NCBI RefSeq assembly: GCF_015477775.1
Contig: NZ_JADLQO010000009.1
Location: forward strand, 1-64,000
Origin: Nocardia abscessus
GTDB lineage: Bacteria; Actinomycetota; Actinomycetes; Mycobacteriales; Mycobacteriaceae
Reading direction: 5' to 3'
DNA length: 64,000 bases
The notes under the pieces are model-generated. The model saw only the letters and a program-made list of their open reading frames with translations. It had not been told where the DNA came from and made no database searches. Made by a program: the position numbers and the translations under genes. This document shows positions 36,045 through 44,391 of this stretch, piece by piece; position 1 is the stretch's first letter, and the number at the start of each line of letters is the position of its first letter.

Positions 36045-37043
36045 GTGGAGCTGGATCTCGCGGCGTTGCGCGCGTTCGTCGCGGTGGTGGAGGAGCAGCA
36101 GTTCGGCCACGCCGCGGCCGTGCTGGGAATCAGTCAGCAGGCGGTGTCCAAGCGCATCGCGAAGCTCGAATCGCAGCTCGGGGCGGAACTTCTCGAACGT
36201 GGGCCCGCCGGCAGTGTGCCGACCGGCGCCGGTGGTCGGTTGCTGCCGCACGCGCGGTCGCTGCTGGCGGGCGTCGAGGCCGCGGTGCGGGCGGTGCGCG
36301 CGGAGGTGCGGCCGTTGCGGGTAGCGGTGCTGGGCAAGCGTATGGCCGCGACGGAGTTGATGGAGTTCTATCTCGCGCGTCATCCGCACTGCGACACCGA
36401 GGTGGTGATCTCGAACATGATCACGACTTCGCGGGAGGCGTTGCGCAGCGGCATCGTCGACGCGGCCCTTGCTCGCGCGTACGGCGGCCCGGTGACGTTG
36501 CCTGATGACATCGTCGCCGCTCCGGCGTATCTGGAGCCGTTGTATCTGCTGGTGGGTAAGGATCATCCGTTCGCGGGACGGTCGACGATCGCGTTGCGTG
36601 AGATCGCCGGGCATCCGGTGTGGGTGCCGGGGGCGGCCGTGCCGTCGGAGTGGGCGGACTTCTATCGAGATCTGAGCGCGTTCAGTGGGATTCCCGTCGA
36701 TACCAGGGGCCCGTTGCTGAATTTGGGGGAGATCGTCGAACGCATCGCGCATTCGTCATCGCTGACGACCTTCACCGGAGACGGAGGCCAGACGCCGTGG
36801 CATCCGAATGTGCGGCGCTTGATGATCGTCGATCCCACACCGGCCTATCCGCTGGCGCTGTTGTGGTCGGCGGGTAACCGGCATCCGGGACTGCGGCATC
36901 TGATCGCGCACGTCGCCGACAACTACAACCGGGACACCGCCGCCTCCTGCTGGGTTCCCGAACGCGATCGGGAGCTGTTCGCGGTGCCGGGCGCCGCGCC
37001 CGATCCGGATCGTCCGCCCGTGCCTCTACCATTCCCCAGGTGA
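36045..37043 (+). CDS. LysR family transcriptional regulator
   Basis: A 332-residue LysR protein. The N-terminal winged helix is LRAFVAVVEEQQFGHAAAVLGISQQAVSKRIAKLESQLG; the effector domain follows with RVAVLGKRMAATELMEFYLARHP. The ligand is not predictable. It starts at GTG after a strong GGAGGTG site, is divergent from the dnaE paralog, and overlaps the next gene, a LexA-type repressor, by four bases (GTGA). That coupling of LysR with LexA is unusual. Confidence 0.9.
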   Translation: MELDLAALRAFVAVVEEQQFGHAAAVLGISQQAVSKRIAKLESQLGAELLERGPAGSVPTGAGGRLLPHARSLLAGVEAAVRAVRAEVRPLRVAVLGKRMAATELMEFYLARHPHCDTEVVISNMITTSREALRSGIVDAALARAYGGPVTLPDDIVAAPAYLEPLYLLVGKDHPFAGRSTIALREIAGHPVWVPGAAVPSEWADFYRDLSAFSGIPVDTRGPLLNLGEIVERIAHSSSLTTFTGDGGQTPWHPNVRRLMIVDPTPAYPLALLWSAGNRHPGLRHLIAHVADNYNRDTAASCWVPERDRELFAVPGAAPDPDRPPVPLPFPR

Positions 37044-37702
37044 CCGGATACGACCAGCTCGACGCGTTCGAGCACCTCGATACCTCGACGTTGCCGCCGC
37101 GACAGCAGCGGATTCTCGCCACGATTCGGGACTGGGTCCTCCGGCACGGGTATCCGCCGAACACGCGCGAGATCGGTGACGCGGTGGGTCTGCGATCGGC
37201 GTCGTCGGTGTCCAAGCATCTCAAGAGCCTGGAGGAGCGCGGTTTTCTACGGCGCAGCCGAACGGTGTCGCGTCCGATCGACGTGCGGATGTTCTTGCAG
37301 CCGTCCGCGCGGCGGGAGACCGCGGACGACGCGGTGGCGGTGCCGGTGGTCGGCGATATCGCGGCGGGCGCTCCGATCCTGGCCGAGGAGCACGCCGAGG
37401 ACACGATGACGTTGCCGCGTGAGCTGGTCGGGCGGGGCACGGTATTCGGGCTGCGGGTGCGCGGCGATTCGATGATCGAGGCGGCCATCTGCGACGGCGA
37501 CATCGTGGTGGTACGCAAGCAGCACGAGGCGCATTCCGGCGAGATCGTGGCGGCGATGATCGACGGGGAGGCGACGGTGAAGGTGTACCGGCGGCGCAAC
37601 GGTCATGTGTTTCTGGAGCCGCGCAACCCGGCCTACGCGGTGCTCGACGGCGACGAAGCGGTTGTGCTCGGCAAGGTCGTGTCGGTGATGCGGCGGGTCT
37701 GA
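37040..37702 (+). CDS. LexA-type autocleaving repressor, probable paralog
   Basis: A 220-residue LexA. The winged helix (YPPNTREIGDAVGLRSASSVSKHLKSLEERG) is followed by the peptidase domain. The cleavage bond is Ala109-Gly110, nucleophile Ser144 (GDSM), base Lys181 (TVKVY), so self-cleavage should work. From memory, actinobacterial LexA has TSTSSVAHQLRTLERKG in the recognition helix; the differences here suggest another operator. The canonical lexA is normally near nrdR, absent here. The gene is translationally coupled to lysR, so a DNA-damage-responsive partner of that regulator is plausible. Confidence 0.82.
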   Translation: MTGYDQLDAFEHLDTSTLPPRQQRILATIRDWVLRHGYPPNTREIGDAVGLRSASSVSKHLKSLEERGFLRRSRTVSRPIDVRMFLQPSARRETADDAVAVPVVGDIAAGAPILAEEHAEDTMTLPRELVGRGTVFGLRVRGDSMIEAAICDGDIVVVRKQHEAHSGEIVAAMIDGEATVKVYRRRNGHVFLEPRNPAYAVLDGDEAVVLGKVVSVMRRV

Positions 37703-37773
37703 CCTGGTTGAACTCGCGCGGCGCGGAGTGCCCGGGGCGGCTTTCCCGCGACGAGCGCCGTACCCTGAACACC

Positions 37774-38745
37774 ATGTCGGACGTTGCGCGGATGCCTCCC
37801 GGGGCCGGGTTCGAGCAGTTGGTGCGCTTGCTCACCGGGCGCCGGGTGGTCGCGTTGACCGGCGCCGGGATCTCGACCGACAGCGGGATCCCGGACTATC
37901 GCGGTCCGTCCTCGCCGCCGCGCAATCCGATGACCTATCAGCAGTTCGTCGGCGATCCGGTGTTCCGGCAGCGGTACTGGGCGCGTAATCACGTCGGCTG
38001 GCGGCGCATGGACGGGTCGCGCCCCAATCCCGGGCATCGCGCGCTGGCGCGGCTGGAGCGCATGGGGGTGGTCAGCGGGCTGATCACCCAGAACGTGGAC
38101 CTGCTGCACACCAAGGCGGGGCATCGGCGCGTGATCGACCTGCACGGCACCTACGCGCGGGTGCGTTGCCTGGGCTGCGCGGCCCTGGTCTCGCGGATGT
38201 CGCTGGCCGATCGGCTGGAGGCGGTCAATCCGGGCTTCGCGGCGGCCGCGATGACCGACGGGCTCGAGGTGGCGCCCGACGCCGACGCGGTGGTCACCGA
38301 CACCGGCGGTTTCCGGATGGTCGACTGCGTGCACTGCGGTGGGATGCTGAAACCGGACATCGTCTATTTCGGGGAGAACGTGCCCAAGGAGCGCGTCGCG
38401 GCGGCGTACGAGCTCGTCGACGCCGCGGACGCGCTGTTGGTCGCCGGGTCGTCGCTGACCGTGATGTCCGGGCTGCGATTCGTGCGGCACGCCGCGAAAC
38501 GCGGCCGTCCCGTGGTCATCGTCAATCGCGGTCGCACGCGCGGCGACGAGCTGGCGGCGCTCACGCTGGACGCGGGGTGCTCGACCGTGCTGCCCGCCCT
38601 CGCCGAGCGGCTGGTCGAAACCGGCATCAAGGTAACGGTTCCGGGCCGCGAAGCCGGGATGGCCGAATCCGCTCGGCGCGACGCACTCGACCGGGACGAC
38701 CGGTCGGGCAAAATCCGAGCCCAGGCAGCGACTCGGCGCGCGTAG
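37774..38745 (+). CDS. NAD-dependent protein deacylase, Sir2 family
   Basis: A 323-residue sirtuin. GAGISTDSGIPDYRG binds NAD, TQNVDLLH and catalytic His in DLHGTYARVRCLGC follow, and two CxxC pairs (CLGC and CVHC) bind zinc. VAGSSLTVMSG and IVNRG are the later NAD-binding parts. Sirtuins remove acyl groups from lysines, for example in acyl-CoA synthetases. The insert of about 25 residues between the CxxC pairs is longer than in CobB. It starts about 70 bases after lexA on the same strand. Confidence 0.92.
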   Translation: MSDVARMPPGAGFEQLVRLLTGRRVVALTGAGISTDSGIPDYRGPSSPPRNPMTYQQFVGDPVFRQRYWARNHVGWRRMDGSRPNPGHRALARLERMGVVSGLITQNVDLLHTKAGHRRVIDLHGTYARVRCLGCAALVSRMSLADRLEAVNPGFAAAAMTDGLEVAPDADAVVTDTGGFRMVDCVHCGGMLKPDIVYFGENVPKERVAAAYELVDAADALLVAGSSLTVMSGLRFVRHAAKRGRPVVIVNRGRTRGDELAALTLDAGCSTVLPALAERLVETGIKVTVPGREAGMAESARRDALDRDDRSGKIRAQAATRRA

Positions 38746-38849
38746 CCCGCATCGTTGCTGATGGGGGCGGTGATGAGCACACAGGTGGTGCCGCGCACGG
38801 GTTCAGGATCGTACTGATCGCAATCATTCTGTGAACCGGCCGCGCGCCT

Positions 38850-38866
38850 TACTGTTCCGGACAGTA
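38850..38866. promoter_or_regulatory. Inverted repeat upstream of the ABC-flavoprotein operon
   Basis: TACTGT (38850-38855) and ACAGTA (38861-38866) flank TCCGG. The site lies 24 bases before the permease ATG at 38891 and downstream of any likely start of transcription, so it could be an operator. No regulator gene is adjacent. Confidence 0.45.
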
Positions 38867-38890
38867 CTTCTCGTGTGAGGACCGTGTCCG

Positions 38891-39733
38891 ATGACGTTGC
38901 AGTTGGATCCGACCACATCTGCGCCCCCTTCCCCTCCGGCCGAGGCGACCGCCGAAAGCCCGGCTCCGTTCACCCGCAGACTGTTCGGCCTGGCTCGGGC
39001 CTCCTCCGGACTGATTCTGGCGGTGATCATCTGGCAGCTGGGCGCCCGTTCCTGGCTCGGCACGACCACGCCCGCGCCGACGGAGGTGCTCGAGGCCGGG
39101 TGGGAGCTGATCCGCTCGGGTGAGCTGTGGCAGCATCTGGCCGCCTCCGGGCGGCGGGTGGCGGTCGGGTTGACGATCGGCATCGGCATCGGCCTGGTGT
39201 GTGGCGTGGCGGCCGGTTTGTTCCGGCTCGCCGAGGATCTGGTGAACGGCCCGTTGCAGGCGTTGCGGATGCTGCCGACGCTGGCGCTGGTCCCGGTGTT
39301 CATCATCTGGTTCGGCATCGGTGATTCGTTCAAGATCGCGCTGATCATCGTCGCGCCCATCTTCCCGATCTACCTGAACGTGCTGGCCGGTATCCGCGGG
39401 GTGGACCGGCGTCTGGTGGAGGCGGCGGAATCACTGGGGCTCAACCGGTTCGAGCTGACCACGAAGATCATCCTGCCCGGCGCGTTGCCGCAGATCTTCG
39501 TCGGACTGCGGCAGGCGCTGGGCATCGGCTGGCTCACCTTGGTCGTCGCGGAGATGCAGACGACGCCGGTCGGTCTCGGCTTCTTGATGAACGATGCCAA
39601 GGAGTTCCTGCGGACCGACCAGATCTTCCTGGTTCTGGTGATCTACGCGGTTCTGGGTTTGCTCACCGATCTGTTCGTGCGTGTGCTGGAACACCGGTTC
39701 CTGTCCTGGCGCACCGGATACGAGGGGAAGTAG
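38891..39733 (+). CDS. ABC transporter permease, SsuC/TauC-like
   Basis: A 280-residue permease with about six membrane segments. The EAA loop EAAESLGLNRFELTTKIILPGALP near residues 178-200 is typical of nitrate/sulfonate/taurine-type importers. The first ~30 residues are Pro/Ala-rich and cytoplasmic. It starts a five-gene operon with the ATPase, an AprA-like flavoprotein, a ferredoxin and a binding lipoprotein, so import and oxidation-reduction of the substrate seem linked. Confidence 0.9.
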   Translation: MTLQLDPTTSAPPSPPAEATAESPAPFTRRLFGLARASSGLILAVIIWQLGARSWLGTTTPAPTEVLEAGWELIRSGELWQHLAASGRRVAVGLTIGIGIGLVCGVAAGLFRLAEDLVNGPLQALRMLPTLALVPVFIIWFGIGDSFKIALIIVAPIFPIYLNVLAGIRGVDRRLVEAAESLGLNRFELTTKIILPGALPQIFVGLRQALGIGWLTLVVAEMQTTPVGLGFLMNDAKEFLRTDQIFLVLVIYAVLGLLTDLFVRVLEHRFLSWRTGYEGK

Positions 39734-40462
39734 ATGACCGCCACCATCGGGACCGGTGTCCGTATTCGCGGCGCGGCGCGCGCCTTCGGCGGCCGCACGG
39801 TACTGCGCGAGGTCGACCTGGATATCGCGCCGGGTGAATTCGTCGCCCTGCTCGGCGCCAGTGGCTCGGGCAAGAGCACGCTGTTGCGCGGGATCGGCGG
39901 CCTTGACCGCGGGTTCAGCGGATCGTTCGAGGTGCCCGGATCGAAGGCGATCGTGTTCCAGGAGCACCGGCTCATTCCCTGGAGCAATGTGTGGCGCAAC
40001 GTGGTTCTCGGTGTGGACGGCGCTACCAAGACGCGTGCGCTGACGGCGCTGGAGGAAGTGGGACTCACCGCGAAGGCGGATGCGTGGCCCGCGACGCTGT
40101 CCGGCGGTGAGGCCCAGCGTGTGGCGCTGGCCAGAGCGCTGGTGCGCAATCCGGAGCTGCTGTTGCTCGACGAGCCGTTCGGCGCCCTCGACGCGCTGAC
40201 CCGATTGAAGGTGCAGGCTCTGGTGGCTCGCCTGTGGACGCTGCACCGGCAGTCGGTGCTGCTGGTGACCCACGACGTGGAAGAGGCGCTGCTGCTGGCC
40301 GACCGCGCGCTGGTGCTGCGTGACGGCCGCATCGCCGAATCCTTCGACATCACCGTCGCGCGCCCGCGTTCGGTGGTCGATCCCGAATTCTCCGCACTCC
40401 GCCGCCGGCTGCTGCTCGCACTCGGCGTGAATCCCGAGGCACCGACAGGAGCAGACGTATGA
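39734..40462 (+). CDS. ABC transporter ATP-binding protein, SsuB-like
   Basis: A 242-residue ATPase. Walker A is GASGSGKST, the signature LSGGEAQRVALAR, Walker B LLLLDEP and the switch His in VTHD. FQEHRLIPW is the usual Q-loop of the SsuB/TauB group. The ATG comes directly after the permease stop, and the flavoprotein ATG overlaps its own stop, so the operon is tight. Confidence 0.92.
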   Translation: MTATIGTGVRIRGAARAFGGRTVLREVDLDIAPGEFVALLGASGSGKSTLLRGIGGLDRGFSGSFEVPGSKAIVFQEHRLIPWSNVWRNVVLGVDGATKTRALTALEEVGLTAKADAWPATLSGGEAQRVALARALVRNPELLLLDEPFGALDALTRLKVQALVARLWTLHRQSVLLVTHDVEEALLLADRALVLRDGRIAESFDITVARPRSVVDPEFSALRRRLLLALGVNPEAPTGADV

Positions 40463-42048
40463 GTGAACCGTTGCAGATCAGCACGGATGTCTTGGTGATC
40501 GGCGGCGGGCCTGCCGCCTGCTGGGCCGCGATCCATGCCCGTGAGGCCGGCGCCGAGGTGACACTGGTGGACAAAGGCTACTGCGGTACCAGCGGCGCTA
40601 CCGCCCCTTCGGGCACCGGCGTGTGGTACGTCGCGCCGGAGGCGACCGCGCGGGCGAACGCGAAGGCCAGCCGGGAGGCGCTCGGCGGGCATCTGGCCGA
40701 CCACTACTGGATGGACCGGGTGCTCGATCAGACCTACGCGAACATGAATCGGCTCGCGGTCGAGGGACGGTACCCGTTTCCTGTCGATCCCGGTACCGGT
40801 GAGCAGATCCGTACCGGCGTGCAGGGCCCGGAGTACATGCGCCGGATGCGGGCGTGGGTGAAGCGGATCGGGGTGCGCATCCTCGACCACTCGCCCGCGC
40901 TGGAGTTGTTGGTCGACGACGACGGCGTGGTGCGCGGCGCCGCGGGCTACCAGCGCCAGGCCGACCGGGATTACCGTGTCGTGGCCGGGGCGGTGGTTCT
41001 CGCGACAGGTGGCTGCGCGTTCCTGTCCCGGGCGCTGGGCACCAATGTCGACACCGGTGACGGTGCGCTGATGGCGGCCGAGGTGGGCGCTCGCTTCTCG
41101 GGTATGGAGTTCTCCAACGCGTACGCGATCGTGCCGAAGGGCTCGACTATCACCAAGACCGCCTACTACGGTTACGCGACCTTCTTCCACGAGGACGGGC
41201 GGGTGCTCGAGGGCGCGGGCTCGACCAAGGGTCGTTCGGTGATCGCGCGGACGCTGTTGCGGGAGAAGGTGTTCGCGCAGCTCGATCGGGCCGACGCGAC
41301 CGTTCAGGCGCAGATGCGGCTGGGACAGCCGAACTTCTTCCTGCAGTTCGACCGGCGCGGCATCGACCCGTTCACCGACCGGTTCGAGGTGGACCTGCTG
41401 GCCGAGGGCACCGTCCGCGGCACCGGCGGTATCGATGTCGTGGACGACGACTGCGCCACCACGGTTCCTGGCCTGTACGCGGCGGGTGACGCGGCGACCA
41501 GGGAGCGGATCTGCGGTGGATTCACCGGTGGCGGCAGCCACAATTCGGCGTGGGCGATGTCGTCGGGCAGTTGGGCCGGTCGCGGCGCGGCGGCGTTCGC
41601 GGTGCGTTCGGCGCGCGGCGTGAGTGCGGCTCTGCGCGGTGCCGGGCGCACCGGGTTGCGGCCGGACAACGCCGAGTCGGTGCGGGCCGGGGACGTGGTC
41701 GAAGCCGCGCAGCACGAGCTGATTCCGTTCGAGAAGAACTACCTGCGCCACGGCGACCGGATCCGGCCCGCGCTGGCGCGGTTGGACAGTGTGTGGGAGG
41801 ACGCGGCTCGCGGGCTGGGTGGCGGCACCGGGGAGGAGCGTGTGCGGGCCAGGCAGGCCGCCGCGATCACCGCTGTGGGCCGCCTGATGTACCGCTCGAC
41901 CCTGGCTCGCACCGAGACGCGCGGGATGAGCAAACGCGTCGATCATCCTGATCTGGACCCGCGCCAGCACCACCACATTCTGTCCGGCGGGCTCGACGAG
42001 GTGTGGACCGCGACGGCCGCGGCGACCGAGACACGGGCGGTGGCGTGA
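40459..42048 (+). CDS. FAD-dependent oxidoreductase, fumarate reductase/AprA-like flavoprotein
   Basis: A 529-residue flavoprotein with an N-terminal Rossmann motif VLVIGGGPAACWAAIHAREAG, the GYCGTSGATAPSGTGVWY loop and, later, LYAAGDAATRERICGGFTGGGSHNS for FAD. It belongs to the succinate dehydrogenase/fumarate reductase flavoprotein superfamily and resembles adenylylsulfate reductase subunit A. The next gene is a dicluster ferredoxin, as AprB is for AprA. In this operon the pair probably acts on an imported sulfur or nitrogen compound; which one is not decided. Confidence 0.85.
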   Translation: MSEPLQISTDVLVIGGGPAACWAAIHAREAGAEVTLVDKGYCGTSGATAPSGTGVWYVAPEATARANAKASREALGGHLADHYWMDRVLDQTYANMNRLAVEGRYPFPVDPGTGEQIRTGVQGPEYMRRMRAWVKRIGVRILDHSPALELLVDDDGVVRGAAGYQRQADRDYRVVAGAVVLATGGCAFLSRALGTNVDTGDGALMAAEVGARFSGMEFSNAYAIVPKGSTITKTAYYGYATFFHEDGRVLEGAGSTKGRSVIARTLLREKVFAQLDRADATVQAQMRLGQPNFFLQFDRRGIDPFTDRFEVDLLAEGTVRGTGGIDVVDDDCATTVPGLYAAGDAATRERICGGFTGGGSHNSAWAMSSGSWAGRGAAAFAVRSARGVSAALRGAGRTGLRPDNAESVRAGDVVEAAQHELIPFEKNYLRHGDRIRPALARLDSVWEDAARGLGGGTGEERVRARQAAAITAVGRLMYRSTLARTETRGMSKRVDHPDLDPRQHHHILSGGLDEVWTATAAATETRAVA

Positions 42049-42389
42049 TGATCGAGATCCTGCGCGGGGGCGACTGCATCGCCTGCGACAAGTGCGTGGA
42101 CGTGTGCCCCACGAACGTCTTCGACCGCACCGACAGCGGCATCCCGGTGATCGCGCGGCAGTCCGACTGCCAGACCTGCTTCATGTGCGAGGCGTATTGC
42201 CCCACCGACGCGCTGTATGTCGACCCGGAATCGACTCCGCTGGCCGATCACGACGCGGTGTGCGACGACCATATCGGCCGGTACCGCGAGGAACTCGGCT
42301 GGGGCCGCGGCCGCAAGCCCGGCAGTCTCGTCGCGGTGGGGCCGCGTCTTCCGCACGGCGCTCCGCCGCCGCGGCTGTCCGAACTGTGA
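42048..42389 (+). CDS. 2[4Fe-4S] dicluster ferredoxin, AprB-like
   Basis: A 113-residue iron-sulfur protein with two clusters: CIACDKCVDVCP and CQTCFMCEAYCP. The ATG shares one base with the flavoprotein stop. The C-terminal ~50 residues are a Gly/Pro-rich extension not present in simple ferredoxins and may wrap around the flavoprotein, as the AprB tail does. It probably passes electrons to or from the FAD subunit. Confidence 0.92.
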   Translation: MIEILRGGDCIACDKCVDVCPTNVFDRTDSGIPVIARQSDCQTCFMCEAYCPTDALYVDPESTPLADHDAVCDDHIGRYREELGWGRGRKPGSLVAVGPRLPHGAPPPRLSEL

Positions 42390-42406
42390 AACAACGAAAG
42401 CGAATC

Positions 42407-43408
42407 ATGCGCACTCTCAGGCTGATCGTGCCTGCCGTCGTGTCCGCGCTGCTGCTGGCTGTCGCCGGCTGCGGGTCCGACGATGCGGGCTCGGCGTCCC
42501 GCGCCGAGATCAAGACCCTCCGGATCGGCACCATCGGCACCGGTAACGTGCTGACGGGTCCGGTCGGCTTCGCCCATCAGCGCGGCGCCCTGCTGCCCGC
42601 GCTGAAGCCGCTGGGGGTGAACGACATCGAGGTCTACAGCTTCCCCAACGGCCCCGACCTGAACCAGGCGCTGGTCGGTGGCCGCCTCGACGTCGCCACC
42701 TACGGTGATACGCCCGCCCTGGTCGCGCGGGGCAGCGGGTTGAAGACGCGACTGCTGGCCATCGCGGCGGTCAACTACAACGCCGGTGTGGTGGCCAAGG
42801 ATCCGGCGATCCGGACGCTGAAGGATCTGGCGGGCAAGAAGGTCGGTGTGCAGTCCGGTTCGTACATCGATCGCTACCTGCAGGGTGCGTTGAAGGCGGA
42901 GGGGATTCAGGCCCAGCTGGTTCATCTGCTCGCCACCGACGCGGAAGCCCCGCTCAACGGTGGTGATATCGCGGCGGTCGCGCTGCCGGATGTGAACCCG
43001 TCGTCGTTCTTCCAATCGTTCCTGGCCAAGGGCTTCCACCAGGTCGACTCGATTCACGACAATCATCCCGATCTCGCGGGGACCAGCTCCTCGGTGAGCA
43101 GCCAGGAGTTCCTCGACAGCCATCCCGATTTCGGCCGCGCGTGGCAGTCGGTGCTCGTGGAGGCCAACCGGTACGCGAAAGAGCATTGGGACGACTACGT
43201 GAACTACGAGGTCTCCCAGTCGAAGTCGCCGGAATCCGCGGTGCGTGCCACAGCGCGTCCGGGATACATCCCCGACGAGATCTTCGCGCCGATCGGCGTG
43301 CAGTTGCTGACCGGGACCAAGCAGTTCCTGGTGGATCAGAAGAAGATCCGGGAGGACTTCAGCCTGGAGGAGTGGTTCTACCGGCCGGATCGGCCCGAGC
43401 AGAGCTGA
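42407..43408 (+). CDS. ABC transporter substrate-binding lipoprotein, SsuA/NrtA-like
   Basis: A 333-residue lipoprotein with lipobox AVAGC. LRIGTIGTG, DVATYGDTPALVARG, KDLAGKKVGVQSGS and the two-domain layout match the sulfonate/nitrate/taurine binding family. The start is uncertain: the GTG at 42386 overlaps the ferredoxin stop by four bases and gives a more basic signal peptide (MKQRKRIMRTLR). I chose the ATG at 42407, which has a GAAAG site. It is the last gene of the operon. Confidence 0.88.
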   Translation: MRTLRLIVPAVVSALLLAVAGCGSDDAGSASRAEIKTLRIGTIGTGNVLTGPVGFAHQRGALLPALKPLGVNDIEVYSFPNGPDLNQALVGGRLDVATYGDTPALVARGSGLKTRLLAIAAVNYNAGVVAKDPAIRTLKDLAGKKVGVQSGSYIDRYLQGALKAEGIQAQLVHLLATDAEAPLNGGDIAAVALPDVNPSSFFQSFLAKGFHQVDSIHDNHPDLAGTSSSVSSQEFLDSHPDFGRAWQSVLVEANRYAKEHWDDYVNYEVSQSKSPESAVRATARPGYIPDEIFAPIGVQLLTGTKQFLVDQKKIREDFSLEEWFYRPDRPEQS

Positions 43409-43416
43409 AGCGCGGG

Positions 43417-44274
43417 TCAGTCGATGGATGCGTCGGGCCGGGCGGTGCTGATCCGCTCGGCGTCGGCGAGCACCCTATCGCGCAGATCCAATTCCGGACA
43501 GTTGGTTTCGCGGCAGACATCGGCGGCGAGTGCGCTGAATGTGTGGGCGAGGGCATGGACTGCCGTGAGGATCTCGCGGCCGGTGTAGCGGGGGAAGAAG
43601 TCCGGTGGGGCGTCGCGGAATCGGAGGTCGAGCCACTCGTGGAGGTGATGGCCGTTGTGCCAGTGGTCGATGCGGCCGCCGGAGCGGGCGGTGGTGTGCC
43701 ATTCGGCCATCGTCAGCAGCGATTCGCGCAGCTCGGCGAGGCGCAGCATCGCGGGCCACAGATCGCCGCGCGCGACGTAGACGGGGATCTGCGTGGCCTC
43801 GAACCAGAATTCGCGCTGGGTGGCCTCGATTTCGGCGGCGGTGGGCCGGGCCGGGGTGTGGCTGCCGGTGGCGGGCGGAAGGGCGGTGGTACTGCCGTCC
43901 TTGTCCAGCAGCACGCGGTAGCCGCGCTGATATAGCTCGTCCAGACCGTCGGCGATCAGGTCATCGAGCCGGCCGGGACCGGCCAGGGTGAAGTCGACTT
44001 TGCGGCCCTCGGCCAGGACCACCAGGCAGGTCGGCCAGTGCGGCTCGTCGTTGTCCAGGTGGATGTTCACCAGGACCGGGCCGATCGCGCGCAACCAGTC
44101 GTCGGCGCCGACGAACTCGCCGGTGCCGGGGCCGATGAGTTCGATGTCGAGATCGGAGAACTCGTCGACTCGGGTTCCGCGCGCCCGCGATCCGGTCTGG
44201 ATCACCGCCGAGATGCCGGGGTGCGCGACGGCGAACTCGATGATCCGGTCGACGACGAGGTCGGCGTCCTCCAT
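43417..44274 (-). CDS. Aminoglycoside 6-adenylyltransferase-like nucleotidyltransferase
   Basis: A 285-residue protein. GSRARGTRVDEFSDLDIELI has the GS-x-G and D-x-D metal residues of nucleotidyltransferases, and the helical C-terminal half with EFWFEATQIPVYVARGDLWPA resembles ANT(6). Those enzymes adenylate streptomycin. Drug resistance is only a possibility, because chromosomal relatives often have unknown targets. The ATG at 44274 is chosen for its GAAGGGA site. It is convergent with the ABC operon, eight bases apart. Confidence 0.8.
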   Translation of the reverse strand: MEDADLVVDRIIEFAVAHPGISAVIQTGSRARGTRVDEFSDLDIELIGPGTGEFVGADDWLRAIGPVLVNIHLDNDEPHWPTCLVVLAEGRKVDFTLAGPGRLDDLIADGLDELYQRGYRVLLDKDGSTTALPPATGSHTPARPTAAEIEATQREFWFEATQIPVYVARGDLWPAMLRLAELRESLLTMAEWHTTARSGGRIDHWHNGHHLHEWLDLRFRDAPPDFFPRYTGREILTAVHALAHTFSALAADVCRETNCPELDLRDRVLADAERISTARPDASID

Positions 44275-44391
44275 GCGTTCGGTTCCCTTCGAAGGAGCGT
44301 GTCCGGTGTGACCGTCATCCTTCCCATCGGGTAGCGGGGACGCCATAGATTTTCCAGATGATCGGAACGGCCGGTTGTGGGAGGGATGTGC

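Noticed and set aside
32242..37702. A lexA-imuB-dnaE2 mutagenesis cassette
   Set aside because: No ImuA or ImuB gene is present, and the polymerase is DnaE1-type with a clamp motif and a full PHP domain.
38746..38890. A cysteine leader peptide before the sulfonate-type operon
   Set aside because: The short frame at 38761-38817 has no Cys codons and no following terminator pair.
39643..41976. 777-residue minus-strand frame opposite the ATPase and flavoprotein
   Set aside because: Shadow of two well-supported genes; no domain.
43417..44274. A clinical streptomycin-resistance gene
   Set aside because: It has the nucleotidyltransferase motif, but its chromosomal setting gives no support for a dedicated resistance role.
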